Origin: an uncultured Erysipelotrichaceae bacterium | GTDB lineage: Bacteria > Bacillota_I > Bacilli_A > RFN20 > CAG-826 | Assembly (NCBI GenBank): GCA_900314865.1 | Contig: OMWW01000001.1 | Span: 189,457-253,456, forward strand | Direction: 5' to 3' | DNA length: 64,000 bases | Part shown: positions 16,186 through 24,519 of the stretch, in pieces | How positions within the stretch are numbered: position 1 is the stretch's first letter | Layout: each line of letters opens with the position of its first letter | Position numbers and translations under genes: made by a program | The notes under the pieces: model-generated | Database searches by the model: none | Told to the model about the DNA's origin: nothing | Seen by the model: the letters and a program-made list of their open reading frames with translations, nothing else

Positions 16186-16857
16186 TTAAACTTTGGAATC
16201 AATCTCAACGATGTTGTTATATAGACATGTCTTTTTGTCGGAAATGTTTCTATCAAAGTGATAATGGCCAAAAAACCAATGCTTATAATTCACAACTTTA
16301 TCAACAAACATCAGCTGGTCAGTGCAAACATCTCTTCTAAAACCAAACATCTTTAAAACAGTGTCTGTGTCACAACAATGTGTGATGACATAATCGACCT
16401 TGTTATTAACTTTTTCTAAATTATTTAAAGCGTTATCAATGTCGTGATATGTTATTTCTTCTTCTGGCCACCAAGAGATATATGGGATTCTATACATTTT
16501 GTCTATGGAAACAGCACCACCAATACAAAGAAACGTTTTTCCTTCTAATGTCATTATTTCTCCACGTAGGACATGGAATATATGCTCATCAATTTGATGC
16601 ATCACTGCTCCTTTATATTCTACCAGCGGCATATTATTGAGCATTTCAAAATTTTCGTGATTTCCATCAATATAAATGATTGTGCAGCCAATAGAGCTAT
16701 ACATCTTTTTAAAACGGGACAATTCTTCTATTGACCAGCATATTGCCGCATCACCGCATATAATCAAATAATCGTTTGGAGTAGGCTTCTTTTCTTTTAG
16801 TGAAAGGAGCTTTTTAAAATCAATGTCACCATGTGTGTCGCCTGTTATATAAATCAT
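16186..16857 (-). CDS. Calcineurin-like metallophosphoesterase
   Basis: A 223-residue phosphoesterase of the metallophos superfamily. Metal-ligand motifs are GDTHG (residues 6-10), CGDAA (near 34), DGNHE (near 67), a TH pair in YVITHCCD (near 158) and GHYH (near 197). Such proteins hydrolyse phosphate mono- or diesters with two metal ions; the substrate is not evident. The start overlaps the stop of the YhcG-type nuclease gene by 4 bases (ATGA), so they are translated from one mRNA. That pairing suggests a joint role in nucleic acid processing, which is inference. Confidence 0.85.
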   Translation of the reverse strand: MIYITGDTHGDIDFKKLLSLKEKKPTPNDYLIICGDAAICWSIEELSRFKKMYSSIGCTIIYIDGNHENFEMLNNMPLVEYKGAVMHQIDEHIFHVLRGEIMTLEGKTFLCIGGAVSIDKMYRIPYISWWPEEEITYHDIDNALNNLEKVNNKVDYVITHCCDTDTVLKMFGFRRDVCTDQLMFVDKVVNYKHWFFGHYHFDRNISDKKTCLYNNIVEIDSKV

Positions 16858-17891
16858 TCTTCTTTATATTCTCCTGCTTCTTCCAATAGTTTCATTTGTT
16901 TATTCATCTCATTTTGTAAATCTTCTTCTTTTGGAAGATAAAGCATGTATTTAGATGCATATATTTGTTTGTTATCTAATGGAAGAGTGTATCTCACTAA
17001 TGTATCGCTTTTACTTGTGCATAAGACAATACCAATTGGAGGGTTATCTCCTGGCTCCATAAGTTCTCTTGTGTAGTAATTGACATACATCTGCATTTGG
17101 CCAATATCTTGATGTGTTAAATCTCCACGTTTCAAATCAATTAGCACAAAGCATTTAAGCTTGTAGTTGTATAGGACCAAATCGACATAGAAGTTTCTTC
17201 CATCCATATCAAACCTTCTTTGGCGCGCTACAAAAGTAAAACCATTACCAAGTTCAAGTAAGAATTCATTGAGATGAGTTATCAAAGCTTGCTCTAAATC
17301 TTTTTCATAGAAAGAGGAATCTGGTTTCAATCCCACAAAATCCAAAACATACGGATCTTTGATAATATTTTTAGGATCAATTGGGTCTTCTTTTTTAGCA
17401 GTGTCCTCCACAACATCGTGATTACCTTTACTTGCCATATAACGTTGATATGAGAATGTGCTGATTTCTCTTTCAAGTTGGCGCGTACTCCAGTTGCCTT
17501 CAATGGCTTCTTTTATATAAAAATTCCTCGCATTTTCATCATCTAGACTCATTAAGAGTCTATAATGTGTCCAACTCAATTCCGCACGCACTGCGTTCGA
17601 TTTTTGGAATAATAAATAAAATTTGCGCATCTGTTCGAGGCTTCTGTCTGTAAATCCCCTTCCATAATCTTTGGTCAATTTAGCGGCTAATTCTTTCAAC
17701 AATCCTTCGCCATATCCGGCTCGATGATTTCCACCTTGCTTTTCAACAATCATTTTTCCAATTTGCCAATAAGATAAAACCATCTCACTCTGTATATGGC
17801 GGTATGTTCTTTTTCTTGCTTCCTCTAGTACATTTCTAACCTTTGTATAAAAAGTGTCGTCTAGAAATTCATATTTTTTTGGTTCTTGCAT
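16854..17891 (-). CDS. YhcG/DUF1016-type PD-(D/E)XK nuclease family protein
   Basis: A 345-residue protein with the two-part YhcG architecture. The N-terminal DUF1016 helical domain (residues 10-150) contains SYWQIGKMIVE and ELSWTHYRLL near 103-112. The C-terminal nuclease domain (about 185-320) has FYVDLVLYN and LIDLKRG near 234-252, the D and D-x-K catalytic pattern. The family is often found beside type I restriction genes and in defence islands. The stretch encoding ELSWTHYR is nearly identical to intergenic palindromic repeats at 16116-16177 and 24433-24494. Confidence 0.9.
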   Translation of the reverse strand: MQEPKKYEFLDDTFYTKVRNVLEEARKRTYRHIQSEMVLSYWQIGKMIVEKQGGNHRAGYGEGLLKELAAKLTKDYGRGFTDRSLEQMRKFYLLFQKSNAVRAELSWTHYRLLMSLDDENARNFYIKEAIEGNWSTRQLEREISTFSYQRYMASKGNHDVVEDTAKKEDPIDPKNIIKDPYVLDFVGLKPDSSFYEKDLEQALITHLNEFLLELGNGFTFVARQRRFDMDGRNFYVDLVLYNYKLKCFVLIDLKRGDLTHQDIGQMQMYVNYYTRELMEPGDNPPIGIVLCTSKSDTLVRYTLPLDNKQIYASKYMLYLPKEEDLQNEMNKQMKLLEEAGEYKEE

Positions 17892-18016
17892 ATTTACCTC
17901 CTATTTTTTATATATGTTCCCCATATAAAAATAATCGCAAAAAAGCGATCAAATTTCAATATAATAATTGTAATTTATATAGGACTTGTAAATTTTACAG
18001 GAAGTATTATGTTAAT

Positions 18017-18328
18017 TTACTTATTTTTGTTATCTTCTTTTACCTGTTCAACGTAGTCAGTTAAATCTTGAAGAATTTTATTGATATCGACATAGCTCTT
18101 TTCCATCTCGTCATGAAATTTTTTTGCAACCCTCATGTTGCCGAGTAAACCGTCTAGAGAAACATCATATACCTTACTCATCTTTTTTAGCGTTTCTAAA
18201 CTAGGCTCACTTCTATTGGTTTCATAGTTACCCAATTGGTAATCTTTGACACCCAATTTTTCAGCGGCTTCTTTTTGAGTTAAATTCGCCAATTTTCTGA
18301 AATATCTAAATCTTCTTCCAAAATCCAT
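18017..18328 (-). CDS. XRE-family transcriptional regulator
   Basis: A 103-residue protein whose first 60 residues are a Cro/C1-type helix-turn-helix (RYFRKLANLTQKEAAEKLGVKD, with QLGNYETNRSEPSLETL). The C-terminal part is a charged helix. It is probably a local repressor or antitoxin. Its own upstream region contains TTGTAATTATTACAA, a near-perfect palindrome at about 18349-18363, a good candidate operator. Confidence 0.85.
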   Translation of the reverse strand: MDFGRRFRYFRKLANLTQKEAAEKLGVKDYQLGNYETNRSEPSLETLKKMSKVYDVSLDGLLGNMRVAKKFHDEMEKSYVDINKILQDLTDYVEQVKEDNKNK

Positions 18329-18379
18329 ATTTATATTTTATACGTGCTTTGTAATTATTACAATGCGTTACAACTGTTT

Positions 18380-19072
18380 TTATTTTGAATAATATGTCTC
18401 TCTAACCCAACTTGCATACTCTTCATGAGTAAATGGAGGGTTATCCACAAACTGTTTGACTTCTCTATTTATTTCTTCAACTTTTGAATCACGATATATT
18501 CTTTTGCAGCTATCAATATAGTTTTCAAGTTTACATAACTTAATTACTCCATTCATGTATGGAAGGTCCTTAATGTTTACTGGATCCACAAAAACAACTA
18601 GTGGAGTGACATTAAAAACATCAGGGAACACTCTTTGGAAGAAAGTAATATGTCTTTTGTTTTGTATAAGAGGATTTCTGAACTCTTTACTTTTTCCTTT
18701 TCCGAAATGTTGTTTCCAGTTTTTCGCGGTTGGCTCTCCAGTGATTCTTCCCGCTACATATTTGGTTTCAATGAGAAAGACTCCATAAGCAGAAATATAG
18801 ATGTTATCAATTTCAGTCCAATTGCCGTATTCATCTTCTAACTTCAAACCTTGATAATTGTATCCACCTTTATAAAAACAAATATCATCAAGTACATCTT
18901 TAACAAGAAACTCTCCTAGGATCCCCTTACCACCATAATCTTTTGCTTTTTTGGCTTTTGCTTTGTATATCTTTTCTTCAACTTTTTGGTGCGTTAAAAC
19001 AAAGATGATCAATAACACAATCAAAAGCAAAATAAGGAACAATAAAGACAAATCAATAGTGATATCTTTCAT
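18380..19072 (-). CDS. Membrane-anchored NERD domain protein
   Basis: A 230-residue protein with one N-terminal membrane helix (residues 7-27) and a NERD (nuclease-related) domain from about 45 to 165. The domain has GGKGILGEFLVKDVL, the TEIDNIYISAYGVFLIETK core with the PD-(D/E)XK-like D and E-x-K pattern, and a downstream QNKRHI. NERD proteins are linked to DNA processing and DNA uptake or defence, but roles vary. It lies upstream of the XRE gene on the same strand with a 51-base gap and may share its transcript. Confidence 0.85.
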   Translation of the reverse strand: MKDITIDLSLLFLILLLIVLLIIFVLTHQKVEEKIYKAKAKKAKDYGGKGILGEFLVKDVLDDICFYKGGYNYQGLKLEDEYGNWTEIDNIYISAYGVFLIETKYVAGRITGEPTAKNWKQHFGKGKSKEFRNPLIQNKRHITFFQRVFPDVFNVTPLVVFVDPVNIKDLPYMNGVIKLCKLENYIDSCKRIYRDSKVEEINREVKQFVDNPPFTHEEYASWVRETYYSK

Positions 19073-19177
19073 ATTAATATTATATCACATTAAGTTTATA
19101 AAATAAACTTAAATAGTGGGTATTCATCTCATTTTAAAGTCTGTGTATCTTTTAAACTATAGAGTCTTTTTTATTAC

Positions 19178-19210
19178 TGTGACACTTTTGTGCACTCACC
19201 CATGTATAAT
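19178..19210 (+). promoter_or_regulatory. Promoter with 11-bp-spaced TGTGAC direct repeat
   Basis: TGTGAC (19178) and TGTGCA (19189) start exactly 11 bp apart; after TTGTGC there are 11 bases to TATAAT (19205-19210). No good -35 box is present at normal spacing. The same geometry occurs at 27615-27647 (minus) and 47262-47295. Such repeats are typical of OmpR-type response regulators acting as activators. Confidence 0.5.
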
Positions 19211-19240
19211 GAATATGTACACTATACGGAGGATATTTAA

Positions 19241-21433
19241 ATGAGAAAGAAAAAAGCATTACTCATTCCTGTTTTATTTGGGATGTTTTTAGCTGGTTGT
19301 GGAGGAAGTGAACCAACTCCTAGCCCTGCTCCAATTAAAAAAGCGTCAATTAAGATCGAATCTAATGAATATATAACAACTTCTTTAAAAGAAGGTGAAT
19401 ATGAACTTAATAAAGCAATTGATTTCACTGTCAGTGTGGTTAATGAAGAATATCATGTTGCGTCAGTAAAGATGAATGAAGTGGAACTTCCACCCGCTAA
19501 TGAGACAAATAAATACACATTCACTCCTACCGAAGAAAAAACATATACACTTAAAGTCACAACAAACAAACTAGAAAATAAAGTAGTTTATACTTTTGAA
19601 GGGTTAACTGAGAGTAACTATGAAGAAAAGTTAACAAGAGGTGGCACTAAACTATTTGTCAATAACTATGTTTCAGATGCTGGTTTTGAAAATGTATTTA
19701 AAGACAACTGTTTAAACGTCGCTAATGAAAAACAATTTAAATTAGTTTGTCGTACTGAAAGCGACAATAAAAATGTATGGATTAGAAAAATTGAATTCAC
19801 CTTTGTTGGGGATAAAAATCAACTAGCGTTAGTGAACGCCGATAAATTTGAAAGCTATGCAAACGGAGTTTGGACTACTTCTCTAACTAAGGGTAATCAA
19901 GGACAAAACTCTATTGATTTTAAAGGTGTCAATGAAGCCGTCATTTCTAAAATCGTCATAACCACCGCTCCATTTGTTGCGGAAAAATATAAGATTAATT
20001 TTGATGGTTTTGATAATGATGACAAAATTTATTCATTTTCAGGTTTTTCATACGAAGAATGGCAAAAGAAACAAGCAGTCACTGCAGATACTGAATTTGA
20101 GACTTTATATCCATATTATTTATACGTTGAATTTAGTAAATACCACGCTGAATACTATAGCGAACTACATTTAAAGCACGGTAATGAACTTCTTAGAGTG
20201 TCTAAACTCTTTGACCCTGAAGGAAAAGAAATTGTCGTTTATCCTTTACAAATCAGCGACGAAGATGTAGTAAGTGGCAAAATCACCCTCACTGCTAGTT
20301 GGAATGCAAAACTCGCTAACGATCACTTTGTAATTGATAATAATTCTGCAAATAAATATGTAAAAGGATTTATGGAAACCGATCCTCAAGCTTCTTTACA
20401 ATTAGGAACCGCTATTCTTTTTGGTAACAAAGTGCAAATCCAATTAAGAGCAAAAAGAGGATATAAGAATCTTAAAATGATTATCAACGAACAAACCATT
20501 GAAAGAGACGAAGAAAAAGATTTATATTCCTTCACTGTTCCATTTGCTAAGCAAATTAATATTTCCTTCACTGCTGAAGAAGGGGACCCAGCAAAAGAAG
20601 GCAAAGATGTTATCGCTTTAACTGGTGTTAATGCAGATAAAGGTGTCTTATTAGGTGCAGAAAACGAAGGCAATATTTACATTGCATTCCTTAGTAATGA
20701 AGATCATCCAATCGCTTATCTTGATGCTTTATCATTTATGGGTTCTTCTTTAGATCCAGCTCAAATCCCAGAAGGAGAAGATGAACCAGAAGGTAAAATC
20801 TTTAAATTATCAACTAGTAAACAAATTGAAGATTATAAAGCTGCTAGCGATAAGTCATCCTTATTTACCGCAACCATTAAAGAGGAAGGTTCTTATACAT
20901 CTACTATTAGAATCAATAATGGTGCCTTCAAAGTTGAAATTGAAGGTAAAGAATCAAGAGAAGATATGGGCTATACAGTTTATCAAGTTGGCGGTAAGGA
21001 AAAAGTCACTATTAAATTCAAATTAAACGAATATAGAGATCTCCACTCTATCGAAGTTAATGATAAGCGCTTAACTAGCGATCAATATGTTATTAATCAA
21101 GACGGATCAATCTCTTATACCTTTGATGCGAATGCTAAAAATTATGACTTCTTAATTCAAACTAAAGCTCAATATGTGAAATTAGAATTAGATAGTGAAT
21201 CCACAGCCGGATATAAAATCAAAGATTTACCAGCGGACCCTGTTGAAGCTGGTAAACAAATCACCTTAACACTTGATGTTATAAGTGATGATTATTCTCT
21301 ATTTGGTAAAAATATCAAAGTCACATATAACGGCCAAGAAATAAAAGTTGATGAAAATAATTTCACCTTCCCTCTTCTCCCTGTTAAAGGTGAAAGTAGA
21401 ATCAAAGTAGTGGTCACCGAAAAACCACAATAA
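19241..21433 (+). CDS. Large surface lipoprotein
   Basis: A 730-residue exported lipoprotein. The signal peptide has a basic MRKKK start and lipobox LAGC ending at Cys 20, followed by a Gly/Ser/Pro linker. The rest is a string of beta-sandwich-like domains of roughly 80-100 residues with motifs such as YTFTPTEEKTYTLKVTT, VTYNGQEIKVDENNFTFPL and repeated YTFDANAK-like endings. No catalytic motif is visible. It is probably an adhesin or carbohydrate/peptide-binding surface protein. CGGAGG-type site precedes the ATG. Promoter at 19178-19210 shares geometry with the ABC transporter promoter. Confidence 0.85.
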   Translation: MRKKKALLIPVLFGMFLAGCGGSEPTPSPAPIKKASIKIESNEYITTSLKEGEYELNKAIDFTVSVVNEEYHVASVKMNEVELPPANETNKYTFTPTEEKTYTLKVTTNKLENKVVYTFEGLTESNYEEKLTRGGTKLFVNNYVSDAGFENVFKDNCLNVANEKQFKLVCRTESDNKNVWIRKIEFTFVGDKNQLALVNADKFESYANGVWTTSLTKGNQGQNSIDFKGVNEAVISKIVITTAPFVAEKYKINFDGFDNDDKIYSFSGFSYEEWQKKQAVTADTEFETLYPYYLYVEFSKYHAEYYSELHLKHGNELLRVSKLFDPEGKEIVVYPLQISDEDVVSGKITLTASWNAKLANDHFVIDNNSANKYVKGFMETDPQASLQLGTAILFGNKVQIQLRAKRGYKNLKMIINEQTIERDEEKDLYSFTVPFAKQINISFTAEEGDPAKEGKDVIALTGVNADKGVLLGAENEGNIYIAFLSNEDHPIAYLDALSFMGSSLDPAQIPEGEDEPEGKIFKLSTSKQIEDYKAASDKSSLFTATIKEEGSYTSTIRINNGAFKVEIEGKESREDMGYTVYQVGGKEKVTIKFKLNEYRDLHSIEVNDKRLTSDQYVINQDGSISYTFDANAKNYDFLIQTKAQYVKLELDSESTAGYKIKDLPADPVEAGKQITLTLDVISDDYSLFGKNIKVTYNGQEIKVDENNFTFPLLPVKGESRIKVVVTEKPQ

Positions 21434-21439
21434 AATATA

Positions 21440-21479
21440 GAAAACGCCACAGAAACCAACTAAACTGTGGCGGTTTTTC
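21440..21479 (+). terminator. Intrinsic terminator after the lipoprotein gene
   Basis: AAAACGCCACAG pairs with CTGTGGCGGTTTT around a 12-base loop and ends in T residues. Its stem is close to that of the terminator at 56941-56983. Confidence 0.9.
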
Positions 21480-21591
21480 TATTCGTGGTACCTACATGCT
21501 TAAATAAAATATATCTAGAACCAAACAAGATATTGTTTATGACCTTATATCTTTACTTTATTTTTTAGAAAACTTAAAAGATAATAATTTT

Positions 21592-22749
21592 ATGGAACTT
21601 AAAAGAAACACCAATACCCAAAGCATTGTGAAGGGTTTACTAATTACATCTGTAATTTTCTTTCATGCGACAATGTTTTCGGATTTGCCAAACTACACAA
21701 ATGTTCTTAGTGAATTCAGCATCTTAATGACTTTATTCCCATTTTTAATGATGGTCTTTTTCTTCTACGCTGGATATAACTACGTTCCTGGAAAAAGAAG
21801 TATTGGTCAAAACATCAAAAGAAGAACACTTCAACTTTTAATTCCTTTAGTTATCACATTTATCGTTTCTACTTTACTCATTATGGCGATCAAAGTTCCT
21901 AATGGAGAAAGTATGGAAGGTATTAAAAACGCAGTGTTATATTCTCTTATGTCAGAGCCATTATCGTTAATGATTGGTTTCCCTTCTAATGGAGTGATCA
22001 CATTTGACTTAATAGTGGGTTTAGGAATTCTTTGGTTCTTATATGCCTTATATATTGTTTCCATCTTCTTCTATTTGATCATTGATTACGCAATTAAAAA
22101 GCCATCGAGATTATTCTCTATTATCTTTGGTCTATTATTAATCGGATTTTCTTTAGGACAATTTGTTGGTACGTATCTACCTTACACCGTTCAATGTTAT
22201 CCAGTTGTTCTTGCGATGATGTTACTTGCTGCCTATTTAAAGAAATTTAATTTCTTAGACCGTAAGGTTGAATCAAAAAGAGACTTAGGGTATATCATCA
22301 TTAATACAGTTGCGGCAGAAGCAGTTGTCGCAGGTATTGGTCTATTTGGATATTTTACTTATCAATCCACGATGTTAGGCGCTCTTCCTGGGGGGATGTT
22401 TAATAGCCGTATCAAAGGATATGACGCTTTTATTTCCTTTGGAATAGGTTTATTAGGAACATATGCGATTCATCAAGTTAGTCGTATTTTAAATATTGTC
22501 CCTGTTATTTCTAATGTCTTAGATTGGTATGGTAGACATTCTTCATACGTATATCTACTTCACCCAATTTGTCTAAGTTTCATTCATACGATTATGTTTG
22601 GTCAAAGAAAAATGATGGGTGGGGCAACTCCATATGTATATACATTTATTACGATTGGAATGTTAGTGGTTATATTCCTACTTATTGATTTCATCATCTA
22701 CAAAATCAAAAATAGTAAAAGAGACAAAGAGGAGCCTGTCATTTCATGA
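21592..22749 (+). CDS. Acyltransferase 3 family membrane protein
   Basis: A 385-residue integral membrane protein with about ten helices, matching the acyltransferase 3 (OafA/WecH-like) family that transfers acyl groups to surface glycans or lipids. Family features are a His in the first helix (VIFFHATMF, residues 20-28), an early FFYAGYN and the HSSYVYLLHPI signature near 320. The stop overlaps the acyl-CoA ligase start by 4 bases (ATGA), so the pair may activate and transfer an acyl chain. The ATG is preceded by GATAATAATTTT with no clear ribosome binding site; a leaderless start is possible. Confidence 0.85.
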   Translation: MELKRNTNTQSIVKGLLITSVIFFHATMFSDLPNYTNVLSEFSILMTLFPFLMMVFFFYAGYNYVPGKRSIGQNIKRRTLQLLIPLVITFIVSTLLIMAIKVPNGESMEGIKNAVLYSLMSEPLSLMIGFPSNGVITFDLIVGLGILWFLYALYIVSIFFYLIIDYAIKKPSRLFSIIFGLLLIGFSLGQFVGTYLPYTVQCYPVVLAMMLLAAYLKKFNFLDRKVESKRDLGYIIINTVAAEAVVAGIGLFGYFTYQSTMLGALPGGMFNSRIKGYDAFISFGIGLLGTYAIHQVSRILNIVPVISNVLDWYGRHSSYVYLLHPICLSFIHTIMFGQRKMMGGATPYVYTFITIGMLVVIFLLIDFIIYKIKNSKRDKEEPVIS

Positions 22750-24395
22750 ACGCTCCTCAAAGACCGATCGACAATTATATCTTTGAAGATATTTATAAAG
22801 TAAATGAAGAACATCATAACGACATCGCTATTTCTTTTAAAGGTGTGAATTACACTTTTTTAGAATTAGAACAAAGTGTTAACCTCTTTGCTAAAAAACT
22901 CATCGATAAAGGCGTGAAACCTGATGATCATGTGGCGTTACTTTCCCTTAACTCATATAACTGGGTAGTGGCCTTTTATGCGATTATTAAAATCGGTGCA
23001 GTCGCGGTTTTACTTAATTACATGCATCGATATGAAAACCTAGTGGATGAAATCAAAAGAACAGATTGCAAGTTCTTAGTCCATGGTCCTTTCCTAGCAG
23101 AAGTAAAAAAAGAAGACGCTTTTAAAAACTTAATCAAAGAGACCCATATTGATATGAAGAAAACAATATCAATCAATAATCGTGATTTAGATTTTAAAGA
23201 AGTCTTAAAAGATGAAAAAAACACTTACTGTGTTATTCCTAACTTCTATAGACGTGATAAAGATAGTAAAAGAAGTTCTTATATCATCTTTACAACTGGC
23301 ACCACTTCAAAACCAAAAGCAGCGATGCTATCTCAATATGGAATGGTCAATATCATCTATCATAACTTTTATAAGTTAGACCCAGTCTTCCCTCAAAAGT
23401 TTATGTGTCTACTTCCAGCGTTCCATTGTTTTGGTTTACTGGTCATTAATGCCTATATGGCGTTTCATCGCACTGTCTATTTAAATGATTTAAGTAATCC
23501 AATCGGATTATATAAAGAATTCTTAAAAAATAAATGTGGAGACTACGCTTCTGTATCCTTTATTTACGACAAATTAGCAAGAACTCCTTTCTGGTGGATC
23601 CATAGAGGGAAATTCATTAAACACTGTATCTTAGGAGGTGGATTCACCTCTGAACAAGAATATGACTTCCTAGAAAAGAAATATGGAAAAGGGAAATTCT
23701 TAAATGGTTATGGACAAACTGAATGTTCTCCTTTGATCTCTTTAGTGCTCCCTGACGCTCCTAAAGAGAAAAGAAACTCTACTGTAGGAATAGTTATGGA
23801 AGATATCGAAATCGCTATCATGGATGTCAAAAGCAAAAAAATCATTCCTAATAATCAAAAAGGAGAAATCCTTGTTAAAGGATATAACGTCTTTAATGGC
23901 TACTATAACATGGATGAAACTTCTCAACCATTTGACAAAGATGGCTATCTTCATACAGGTGATATCGGTTACATCGATGAAGATGGATATCTGGTCTTAA
24001 AAGGAAGAATCAAAGACATCATCATCCGTAGAGGAGAAAACATCTCTCCAAAAGAAATTGAAGAAGCGATGTCTATGTTTAAAGAATTCAATCGTGTAAG
24101 AGTGCTAGGTTTCCCATCCGTGGAAGATGGAGAATATATGTTAGCGTGTGTGGAACTTGAAAAGAAACCACCTCATTTCGTTGAACAAAAATATTTTGAT
24201 GAACTTCATAAGATACTTCCCGCGATCAAGATTCCTTCTCATATCATTTATATGAAAAGGTTCCCTTTAACTGCGAATGGAAAACTTGATGAAGCAAAAT
24301 TAAGAGAAATATGCTTAAAGAAACTCGCTATCTTTGTTAACAAAAAACTCGCTGGCGATACAGCGAAGTTAATTAAGAAGATGGGCAAGAAGTAA
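22746..24395 (+). CDS. AMP-binding acyl-CoA/acyl-ACP ligase
   Basis: A 549-residue adenylate-forming enzyme that activates a carboxylic acid with ATP, probably a fatty acid. Core motifs are YIIFTTGTTSKPKAAMLS (A3, near residue 180), NGYGQTECSP (A5, near 320), YLHTGDIGYIDEDGYL (A7, near 400) and GRIKDIIIRRGENISPKEIE (A8, near 420). PLTANGKLD near the C-terminus provides the catalytic Lys of A10. A conserved FHCFG near 232 precedes the acid pocket. It is coupled to the acyltransferase 3 gene and likely feeds it or a lipid pathway. The gene ends just before palindromic repeats. Confidence 0.9.
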   Translation: MNAPQRPIDNYIFEDIYKVNEEHHNDIAISFKGVNYTFLELEQSVNLFAKKLIDKGVKPDDHVALLSLNSYNWVVAFYAIIKIGAVAVLLNYMHRYENLVDEIKRTDCKFLVHGPFLAEVKKEDAFKNLIKETHIDMKKTISINNRDLDFKEVLKDEKNTYCVIPNFYRRDKDSKRSSYIIFTTGTTSKPKAAMLSQYGMVNIIYHNFYKLDPVFPQKFMCLLPAFHCFGLLVINAYMAFHRTVYLNDLSNPIGLYKEFLKNKCGDYASVSFIYDKLARTPFWWIHRGKFIKHCILGGGFTSEQEYDFLEKKYGKGKFLNGYGQTECSPLISLVLPDAPKEKRNSTVGIVMEDIEIAIMDVKSKKIIPNNQKGEILVKGYNVFNGYYNMDETSQPFDKDGYLHTGDIGYIDEDGYLVLKGRIKDIIIRRGENISPKEIEEAMSMFKEFNRVRVLGFPSVEDGEYMLACVELEKKPPHFVEQKYFDELHKILPAIKIPSHIIYMKRFPLTANGKLDEAKLREICLKKLAIFVNKKLAGDTAKLIKKMGKK

Positions 24396-24408
24396 AATAT
24401 ACATAGAT

Positions 24409-24497
24409 GAATTGCGCACACACTGTGTGCACTTTTCATATAGACTATTGTCTATAATGTGTCCAACTCAATTGGTCACGCAGTGCGTGGCTTTTTG
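24409..24497 (-). repeat. Palindromic repeat pair resembling YhcG-gene fragments
   Basis: Two hairpins (GCACACACTGTGTGC and GTCACGCAGTGCGTGGC) bracket the dyad TATAGACTATTGTCTATA. Positions 24433-24494 match 16116-16177. A 24-base word at 24450-24473 is identical to 17558-17581 inside the YhcG gene. The last hairpin ends in CTTTTTG and could terminate the ligase transcript. Confidence 0.8.
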
Positions 24498-24519
24498 AAA
24501 ACAATAGTAATAGTGGTCC

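Noticed and set aside
16062..16340. 92-residue plus-strand open frame
   Set aside because: It runs over the palindromic repeats and the antisense of the metallophosphoesterase gene and has no ribosome binding site.
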